Of a stretch of DNA of 64,000 nt, positions 46,532-52,862 are shown in pieces. Position numbers and translations under genes: made by a program. Under the pieces are notes generated by a model. It searched no databases. It was given only the letters and a program-made list of their open reading frames with translations, and was not told the DNA's origin. How positions within the stretch are numbered: the first letter of the stretch is position 1; every line of letters starts with the position of its first letter. Source of the stretch: Wolfiporia cocos (taxonomy: Eukaryota > Basidiomycota > Agaricomycetes > Polyporales > Phaeolaceae); assembly GCA_029448655.1 (NCBI GenBank), contig JACCLO010000004.1:2480001-2544000 (forward strand). The letters run 5' to 3'.

Positions 46532-46542
46532 AAGGTCGAGCT
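46532..46542 (+). promoter_or_regulatory. Self-priming primer-binding site of A1
   Basis: AAGGTCGAGCT, one base after the 5' LTR, is a perfect 11-nt complement of 46202-46212 in the LTR. No tRNA 3'-end complement is apparent. This is the arrangement of Tf1/sushi-type elements, where the transcript 5' end folds back and primes minus-strand synthesis. A2 has the same site at 61263. Confidence 0.75.
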
Positions 46543-46576
46543 TATCACACCCTCACCTACCACGGTGTAAGGGCAC

Positions 46577-48415
46577 ATGATATTTGGACCAGAATTCCCA
46601 GCACGACTGATTGAACTCTTGCCCGAGGACATTCAGGGAGTCTACAGACTCAACCGATACGAGTGGACTGACACCATTGGAGCCTTCCGTAACCACGGAG
46701 GAATTGTTGTCATTCCAAGAGAAGATAGGGCATCGAAGTGGGTACAAGTATACCCCTCCGCAGGAACGACCGCTTGGGAAATAACGCGTGAAGCGTTCGA
46801 ACGATTCGGAGAAATCCCTCCGATGTCAACCGCGACGTTGACCGAAAACGAAACCATCAACAGAACCTCCGATGCCGATGGAAATACGAATCAGCCTTCG
46901 GGCGCCACAGGAATGGCAGGAATTGAACGCATCGGAGATGATGGGAGAAATCCTGGAAACCTTACAGGAACAGATAACAGCCAGACCGGAGGACAGGACC
47001 CTCCAGGATTTATATCTGCTTTTGCGCAGAGTGGGATTGGGTCTATGGCTGGAGGAACAGACCTCTTTGGAAACCCCCCACAGAACGCACCCGGAATGGG
47101 TAGCGGAGGAAATCCGTCTTGGACTAGCCCAAGCGGAGGAATGGGAACGACAAACCCAGGAACATGGCCTTCAGGCCTATTTGGACGAACCTCCGCAGGT
47201 ACAAGCGGAGGAGGACTGGGAGGAAACTTCGGACTCGGAGGAGGGAATGCCCCCCCTCCTGGAGGACTCGGAGGAGGAACCCCCGCGAACCCCGGAGGAG
47301 GAACCCCTGGAAACCCAGGGAACCCCGGAGGAAATCCAGGAAACCCGGGTGGAGGATACCCGGGAGGAGGAGGACCCCCAGGAGGGCCTCCACCACCGAA
47401 TGCGCCGCAGCCCCAACCTCCGGCGCCGAACCCGTATTACCGACCCCCGATGATAAAGATCAATCCCCCAGATGTATTCGACGGGGAACGGTCCGACATG
47501 CAGAACTTCATAAACCAGTGTAATTCCTGGTTTACGATGTACGAAACGTCATTCCAAAATGACGTTCAGAGAGTGATCTTTATCCTCTCTTATATTTCGA
47601 ACAAGGGGAAGACGGGCCAATGGAAACAGAACTATCACCGGGTTTATACGAACCCCCTGACAAAACGATTCTTCCCGCCTAGTCTCGCACAATTCGATGC
47701 AGACTTTCAGAAGGCTTTCGGAGCCATCGAAGAAGTACAGAAGGCGCGGAAGAAAATCCTGGAAGTAGCCCAGGACAGAAAAGACATCGATGATTATATC
47801 ACCGAATTCAACAACTTGGCCGGAAAGGCCCAGTACGATCGATACAGCGCGGACGGAAACGCGTTGCTCATAACCCTCTTCGAGAAAGGGTTACCCGAAC
47901 ATACGACCCGATACATCATCGGCGTTCGGCCGCTACCAGCGACCATCGATGAATGGCAGTCCGCTGCCTCGTACTATGAAAATACGTACAAGATATTCTT
48001 GAAACGGGATAAACCGTTTGTCAAGAAAAAGGCTTGGCAAGCCTCGAACCAGAATAACGGACGCACTAGTGCTCCTCAGACGACCGCACCGAAAGATCCG
48101 AATGCGATGGATGTAGATCGAATGACCACCCAAGAAAGGGACGATCACATCAAGAAGGGCAAGTGTTTCACCTGTCATCAGCCAGGACATATGTCGCGAG
48201 ACTGTCCAAAGAGGCCGAGGAAGCCAGCCCGCCCCAGGCGAACTACCCGAAAGACCGAAGAAGAAGAAGCCGAGCAAGAGGCTCGCATCGAAGAAGTCTC
48301 TGAAGAAGAGACAGAATACATCACCGCCAACAGAGCGGTCACAGCAATTAGGGCCCTGAAAGCCAAGAACCCCGAGCTCCTAGCACGGCTCGTAGAAGAA
48401 CAGGATTTTGCCTAG
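46577..48415 (+). CDS. Gag of A1 (612-codon frame)
   Basis: First ATG after the LTR. Residues 1-95 look like a small ordered domain (EFPARLIELLPEDIQG, AWEITREAFERFGEIPP). Residues about 100-270 in this frame are a Gly/Pro/Asn-rich stretch that is probably the shadow of an overlapping frame. From about 290 there is a retroviral-type capsid region (INPPDVFDGERSDMQNFINQ, VIFILSYISN, DDYITEFNNLAGKAQYD). CFTCHQPGHMSRDC (CX2CX4HX4C) follows near residue 530, then an acidic helical tail. It ends in TAG at 48413-48415, just after a GGATTTT slip site. The role is virus-like particle formation and RNA packaging. A2 encodes a 615-codon equivalent. Confidence 0.85.
   Translation: MIFGPEFPARLIELLPEDIQGVYRLNRYEWTDTIGAFRNHGGIVVIPREDRASKWVQVYPSAGTTAWEITREAFERFGEIPPMSTATLTENETINRTSDADGNTNQPSGATGMAGIERIGDDGRNPGNLTGTDNSQTGGQDPPGFISAFAQSGIGSMAGGTDLFGNPPQNAPGMGSGGNPSWTSPSGGMGTTNPGTWPSGLFGRTSAGTSGGGLGGNFGLGGGNAPPPGGLGGGTPANPGGGTPGNPGNPGGNPGNPGGGYPGGGGPPGGPPPPNAPQPQPPAPNPYYRPPMIKINPPDVFDGERSDMQNFINQCNSWFTMYETSFQNDVQRVIFILSYISNKGKTGQWKQNYHRVYTNPLTKRFFPPSLAQFDADFQKAFGAIEEVQKARKKILEVAQDRKDIDDYITEFNNLAGKAQYDRYSADGNALLITLFEKGLPEHTTRYIIGVRPLPATIDEWQSAASYYENTYKIFLKRDKPFVKKKAWQASNQNNGRTSAPQTTAPKDPNAMDVDRMTTQERDDHIKKGKCFTCHQPGHMSRDCPKRPRKPARPRRTTRKTEEEEAEQEARIEEVSEEETEYITANRAVTAIRALKAKNPELLARLVEEQDFA
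46872..47453 (+). CDS. Overlapping Gag-region ORF under apparent selection
   Basis: 193 codons in the frame +1 to the long Gag frame, preceded by a TGA at 46839 and starting ATG 46872. The protein is acidic and helix-prone (EWQELNASEMMGEILETLQE, LQDLYLLLRRVGLGLWLEE, EEWERQTQEHGLQAYLDEPP), unlike the Gly-rich alternative. Between A1 and A2, six substitutions in 46872-47205 are mostly silent here (four of six) but change the long Gag frame at five of six. Downstream of about 47330 the pattern reverses. So translation probably starts or shifts into this frame and returns to the Gag frame (a -1 shift) between about 47205 and 47330, where a run of seven C lies (47250-47256). The stop TGA overlaps an ATG of the Gag frame (ATGA, 47450-47453). 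Confidence 0.65.
   Translation: MPMEIRISLRAPQEWQELNASEMMGEILETLQEQITARPEDRTLQDLYLLLRRVGLGLWLEEQTSLETPHRTHPEWVAEEIRLGLAQAEEWERQTQEHGLQAYLDEPPQVQAEEDWEETSDSEEGMPPLLEDSEEEPPRTPEEEPLETQGTPEEIQETRVEDTREEEDPQEGLHHRMRRSPNLRRRTRITDPR
48403..48409 (+). promoter_or_regulatory. Putative -1 frameshift site Gag to protease
   Basis: G GAT TTT in the Gag frame, followed by GCC TAG. A -1 shift enters the frame that is open through CLGGKPTVLPSEKAAHVITS into the protease. GGATTT-type heptamers are known retroviral slip sites. The site is identical in A2 at 63143-63149. Confidence 0.6.
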
Positions 48416-49386
48416 GAGGGAAGCCCACGGTCTTACCCTCCGAGAAAGCAGCACATGTAATTACCTCGTTCGAGAAGAATCGATCCCTCTTCATTCCGGT
48501 AATCATGACGCTGGCAAAACCCGTGAAGTGCAACGCACTAATCGACTCAGGAGCAATGTCCAACCTCGTCCACAGCAGAGTGGTAGAAAAATACAAGGTG
48601 CCCACGCAACCCTTGAAGAATCCGATCATCGTCAAAAATGTTGACGGGACAGAAAACAAAGATGGGCGAATAGACCGAGAAGCCACCATACTACTACGAT
48701 ACCCGAAGACCCAGAAAACGAGAAAAGTCCGATTCCTGGTAGGATCGATCGGGACAGAAAATATGATTCTAGGGTATGGATGGCTAAAAGACGAAAACCC
48801 CGCAATCGACTGGAAGGACCAAACAGTCGATATACGATCAATACTAGGGGCAGAAGAAAAGAAACAGGAAGCCACAATCCGAATGGATACGGTGGAGATG
48901 GTAGTTGCCCCAGAAGGAAGAATTCCAACAAGGGGGACCCAAGAAGCTGCGGGGTATGACCTTTACGCCGCAGAAGAAACCGAGATTCCCGCCGGAGGAT
49001 GGAAACTCGTCTCCACAGGAGTAAAGATGAAGATCCCAAAGGGATCATATGGAAGGCTGGCCGGACGATCGGGCAACACCCTCAGACACGGATTGGTAGT
49101 ACAAGCCGGAATCATAGACTCGGACTACCGAGGAGACGTCGGAGCCATCGTCTTCAACTACTCGGACAAAGCGCATAGAATTATCCCGGGCATGCGAATA
49201 GCCCAGATAATTTTCGAACGACACCTCACCCCCGACATCTTAGAGGTCAAAGACCTAGATGAAACAGAACGAGGGAGAAAGGGTTCGGATCCACGGACCA
49301 GCCAGAAGAAACAGCGCAGCGGCTCTATACTCCCGAAGAGTACGAAGCGATCCGACGCTTCGCGAAAGATAACCCTAGGATCATAG
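48412..49386 (+). CDS. Aspartic protease-dUTPase of A1
   Basis: The frame is open from the Gag overlap; the first ATG is 48505. Protease: NALIDSGAMSNLV (DSG active site, about 48538), RFLVGSIG and MILGYGWL, the usual retropepsin order. A trimeric dUTPase follows: motif 1 AAGYDLYAA, motif 2 YGRLAGRSGN, motif 3 AGIIDSDYRGDVG with the catalytic-type Asp and Tyr, motif 4 GMRIAQIIF. In this frame motif 5 begins ERGRKG and then degenerates to SDPRTS up to TAG at 49384-49386. The proper G-F-G-S-T appears only in the -1 frame. The dUTPase would hydrolyse dUTP near the reverse transcriptase and limit uracil in cDNA. Expected to be cleaved from Gag-Pro-Pol. Confidence 0.88.
   Translation, partial: LGGKPTVLPSEKAAHVITSFEKNRSLFIPVIMTLAKPVKCNALIDSGAMSNLVHSRVVEKYKVPTQPLKNPIIVKNVDGTENKDGRIDREATILLRYPKTQKTRKVRFLVGSIGTENMILGYGWLKDENPAIDWKDQTVDIRSILGAEEKKQEATIRMDTVEMVVAPEGRIPTRGTQEAAGYDLYAAEETEIPAGGWKLVSTGVKMKIPKGSYGRLAGRSGNTLRHGLVVQAGIIDSDYRGDVGAIVFNYSDKAHRIIPGMRIAQIIFERHLTPDILEVKDLDETERGRKGSDPRTSQKKQRSGSILPKSTKRSDASRKITLGS
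49278..49284 (+). promoter_or_regulatory. Putative -1 frameshift site protease-dUTPase to Pol
   Basis: A AAG GGT fits the X XXY YYZ rule in the protease-dUTPase frame. After slipping, the next codons are TTC GGA TCC ACG and the Pol frame is open without a stop to 52862. The product across the site is RGRKGFGSTD, a good dUTPase motif 5. Possible helper structures: a 7-bp hairpin CGAAGCG/CGCTTCG at 49343-49362, rather far downstream, and a weaker 6-bp one overlapping the site. Confidence 0.7.
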
Positions 49387-52300
49387 GAAAGAAAGGGGAA
49401 ACGCGAAAGAAGTTCCGAACAAAGACACAAATCATCAACGCTGTCAGGAAAGCGCTAACGAAGTCTCAGGAATTCGCACAAAAAACCCCCGAACCAGAAC
49501 GAACAATTGAAGAGATGGTCCCGAAACACCTACTGGACTTCGCCAAGGTGTTTAGTAAGGAGTCCGCAGCAGCGTTCCCCCCGTCGAGACCATGGGACCA
49601 CGCCATCGAATTAAAACCCGATGTCGTGCCGAGAGACTGCAAAGTCTATGCACTCTCACCCAAAGAACAACAGGCGCTGGACGAATTCCTGAAAGAAAAC
49701 CTGGCAAAAGGTTTCATAGTCCCTTCAAAATCCCCGATGGCGTCACCATTCTTTTTCGTCCCAAAGAAAGACAGCGGCCTGCGACCCTGTCAAGATTATC
49801 GATATCTGAACGAAGGAACGATAAAGAACGTCTACCCCTTGCCACTGATCTCAGAACTCCTGGAAAAGCTAAAAGGAGCAAAGGTCTTTACAAAAATGGA
49901 CCTTAGAGCGGGATACAACAACGTGCGAATCAAAAAGGGAGACGAATGGAAAGCGGCCTTCAAAACAAACCGAGGGTTGTACGAGCCCACGGTTATGTTT
50001 TTCGGATTGTGCAATGCACCCGGGACCTTCCAAGCAATGATGAACGAAATCTTGAAAGAAGAAATCCTCGAAGGATGGGTGCTTGTTTATATGGACGACA
50101 TCCTCATTTTCTCAGAAAACGAGAAAGTACACAAGGAACGGGAACGGCGGATCCTTCAGAGATTGGTGGATAACCATCTCTTTGTGAAACCCGAGAAATG
50201 CGCCTTCGGTGTCGACAGAGTCGAATTTCTGGGACTAGTCATCACCCCAGGAAATATCCAGATGGACCCAGCGAAACTCAATGGGATTAAGGAGTGGCCG
50301 ACTCCCCGAGATCTCAAAGAAGTCAGATCCTTCCTAGGATTTGCGAACTTTTATCGGAAATTTATCGATCACTACTCTACGCACGCCCGACCCTTGGTAG
50401 ACCTCACAAGAACGGTCACGGGGACAGGATTCCAATGGACGGAGAAAGAACAGAAAGCATTCGAGTTCATGAAGAAAGCATTCACGACGGCACCCGCACT
50501 GGGGACACCAGACAAGGAGAAACCGTTCATCCTCGAAACAGACGCATCTCAGTTCGCCACAGGAGCAGTACTGAAACAGACGGATGAAACAGGGCGCGAA
50601 CGGCCGGTGGGATATCTCTCACAATCCCTGACATCAACAGAACGGAACTACGAAATCTACGATCGCGAACTACTCGGAATAGTCCGAGCATTAGAAGAAT
50701 GGCGACACCTATTAGAAGGAGCACCGCACCGGATCTTGATCCGAAGCGATCATCAGAACCTGACGTACTGGAGAAGCGCACAGCGCCTAAATCGGCGACA
50801 AGCGAGATGGCATCTATTCCTTTCGCAATTCGACCTGAAATTGCAGCACGTCCCCGGAAGGAAACTGGTCATGGCCGACACGCTTTCCAGGTTGTACCAC
50901 CTGGACGAAAGCAACGAAGACAACGAGGGAATCACCATGATCCCAGACGAACTCGTCGTCCACGCAATCCAGATCCCGATCATCGATCGGATCAAGAACA
51001 CCCACGATCGAGATGAATCTGCGGAACAGGCGATCCGTGCCCTGGAAGGAACAGGCGAATTCCCCGCAAGAACCACCGCGGATGAATGGCAACAAACGGA
51101 TGGGATACTGCTCTACAAGGGCAGGATGTACGTGCCGAAGGATGAGGGCCTTCGACGAGACGTCATCTCAAAATACCACGACACGATCCCGGCCGGACAC
51201 CCTGGGATCTGGGGTACAACAGTACAGGTTAAGACCCATTTTTGGTGGCCCGACATGGGAACAATGATAGCGGAATACGTCCGGGGCTGCGCAATCTGTC
51301 AACAGATGAAACCTGATAGAAATCCGCTGAAACCCCCTTTGCAGCCAATACCGACACGGGAAGACGCCCTCCCTTTCTCACAGTGCTCGGTCGATTTTGT
51401 CACCGACCTGCCAAGAGTCGGAAAGTATGACTCCATGATGGTAATCGTCGACCATGGCCTATCCAAGGCCATCTCTCTCACCCCATGCGACAAAACGATC
51501 ACGAGCGAAGGGGCCGCAGAAATATTTCACCGAAAAATCTACTCGTTATACGGCATCCCCCGAAAAATCATTTCAGACAGAGGACCACAGTTTGCATCAA
51601 AACTCTTCAAAGAATTATGCAAGCTGCAAAGAACAGAATCGGCAATGAGTACGGCGTACCATCCACAAACTGACGGACAAACAGAAAGAATGAACCAACA
51701 AATCGAAGTATACCTTCGCATTTACTGCATGAACGACCCGTTCCAATGGGTACAACGACTACCTGACGTCGAATTTGCACACAACACCAGACGAACCGAA
51801 AACCGGCCAGCGCCACTCGAAATAATCCTGGGATATATCCCGAGAGGATTCCCAGACTATGACAGAGTAGGGAACGTCCCAGCAGCAGTTGACAGGATCA
51901 AGAAGATCAAAGAGGCGCGAAAGATGGCATTCATCGCGCATGAATTAGCCCAGAAAAGAATGGCAGGGCGATTCCTTAGAGAACTGCCAAAGCTTGAGAA
52001 AGGGGACAAGGTCTGGCTCGATGCCAAGAACCTGACTATCCCCTACGAATCTAACAAACTGGCACCAAAAAGAGAAGGACCCTTCACAATCACGGAAAAG
52101 ATAGGACCCACGACATACCGGCTGCAATTACCAACAAGCTGGAAAGTTCATCCGGTATTCCACGCCGCCTTACTAAAACCGTTCAAAGAAACAAGAGCGC
52201 ACGGACCCAATTACTTACGGCCGCCACCTGATGTCATCAAGGGACAGGAAGAATACGAGGTCGAAGCCATCTTGGCTGATAGATGGAAAGGAAAGAAACA

Positions 52301-52862
52301 TCAGTACTTCGTCAAATGGAAAGGTTATGCCACGGCCGACAACTCATGGGAAGACGAGGCGAACTTGGAACACTCCAAAGAACTGATAAAAGGCTACCAC
52401 AGGACGAGAGTCAGGACAACCCCGACACTCGAAAATAGGACAGTAATAGCATGTCGACGACTCGCCACCAGCTTCCCCGCCGTACCGCGACCCCCGGCGA
52501 TACAGATCGTCGAGAAGGCCGACCGCGAGGTACGCCACCAAGGAGGTATTCCCCCCAGCATCTACAGATTAGACACGCCCTCCTCTGGTACAGGGCCGAG
52601 GGACCTTTTGCTGGCCGAGCCGATGGCTGGTCGGCCCTCTTCGACATCGCGCAGGACCTCACCCACATATACAGCTCGTACCAGAACATCACCGAGGACC
52701 TCGTCCGAATGGAGGGGCAGATCAGAGCACAGAGAGAGGGACTCGAACTACTCACCGACAGACTTATCGACCGATTGGCCGCCACTACAACGGCCCGACT
52801 ACGACACGCGCTCAACGACTTCGAGGATCGCGAGCACGTTACTCCCAATCGACCCGAATTGA
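49284..52862 (+). CDS. Pol of A1: RT, RNase H, integrase, chromodomain
   Basis: Frame entered at 49284; first ATG 49515 (1115 codons from there). RT: YMDD at about residue 193 of that count, with PFFFVPKKDSGLRPCQDYR and DLRAGYNNVRI. RNase H: ILETDASQFATGAVL, DRELLGIVRALEEWRH and RSDHQNL. Integrase: His-His-Cys-Cys zinc finger (GHPGIWGTT...CAICQQMK), then CSVDFVTDLP, ISDRGPQFASKLF and TDGQTERMNQ for the D, D and E. A GPF module (KREGPFTITEKIG) precedes a chromodomain (EYEVEAILADRWKGKKHQYF, VKWKGY, SWEDEANLE) at about residues 914-967. All catalytic residues seen are present. The Ser/Arg-rich tail after 52440 overlaps the accessory ORF. The stop at 52860 is supplied by the first bases of nested element B; without B the frame would stay open to 56683. 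Confidence 0.93.
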   Translation, partial: FGSTDQPEETAQRLYTPEEYEAIRRFAKDNPRIIGKKGETRKKFRTKTQIINAVRKALTKSQEFAQKTPEPERTIEEMVPKHLLDFAKVFSKESAAAFPPSRPWDHAIELKPDVVPRDCKVYALSPKEQQALDEFLKENLAKGFIVPSKSPMASPFFFVPKKDSGLRPCQDYRYLNEGTIKNVYPLPLISELLEKLKGAKVFTKMDLRAGYNNVRIKKGDEWKAAFKTNRGLYEPTVMFFGLCNAPGTFQAMMNEILKEEILEGWVLVYMDDILIFSENEKVHKERERRILQRLVDNHLFVKPEKCAFGVDRVEFLGLVITPGNIQMDPAKLNGIKEWPTPRDLKEVRSFLGFANFYRKFIDHYSTHARPLVDLTRTVTGTGFQWTEKEQKAFEFMKKAFTTAPALGTPDKEKPFILETDASQFATGAVLKQTDETGRERPVGYLSQSLTSTERNYEIYDRELLGIVRALEEWRHLLEGAPHRILIRSDHQNLTYWRSAQRLNRRQARWHLFLSQFDLKLQHVPGRKLVMADTLSRLYHLDESNEDNEGITMIPDELVVHAIQIPIIDRIKNTHDRDESAEQAIRALEGTGEFPARTTADEWQQTDGILLYKGRMYVPKDEGLRRDVISKYHDTIPAGHPGIWGTTVQVKTHFWWPDMGTMIAEYVRGCAICQQMKPDRNPLKPPLQPIPTREDALPFSQCSVDFVTDLPRVGKYDSMMVIVDHGLSKAISLTPCDKTITSEGAAEIFHRKIYSLYGIPRKIISDRGPQFASKLFKELCKLQRTESAMSTAYHPQTDGQTERMNQQIEVYLRIYCMNDPFQWVQRLPDVEFAHNTRRTENRPAPLEIILGYIPRGFPDYDRVGNVPAAVDRIKKIKEARKMAFIAHELAQKRMAGRFLRELPKLEKGDKVWLDAKNLTIPYESNKLAPKREGPFTITEKIGPTTYRLQLPTSWKVHPVFHAALLKPFKETRAHGPNYLRPPPDVIKGQEEYEVEAILADRWKGKKHQYFVKWKGYATADNSWEDEANLEHSKELIKGYHRTRVRTTPTLENRTVIACRRLATSFPAVPRPPAIQIVEKADREVRHQGGIPPSIYRLDTPSSGTGPRDLLLAEPMAGRPSSTSRRTSPTYTARTRTSPRTSSEWRGRSEHRERDSNYSPTDLSTDWPPLQRPDYDTRSTTSRIASTLLPIDPN

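Noticed and set aside
47164..47523. Third overlapping frame in the Gag Gly-rich region
   Set aside because: Arg-rich reading of GGA repeats; A1/A2 differences do not favour it over the acidic overlapping frame.
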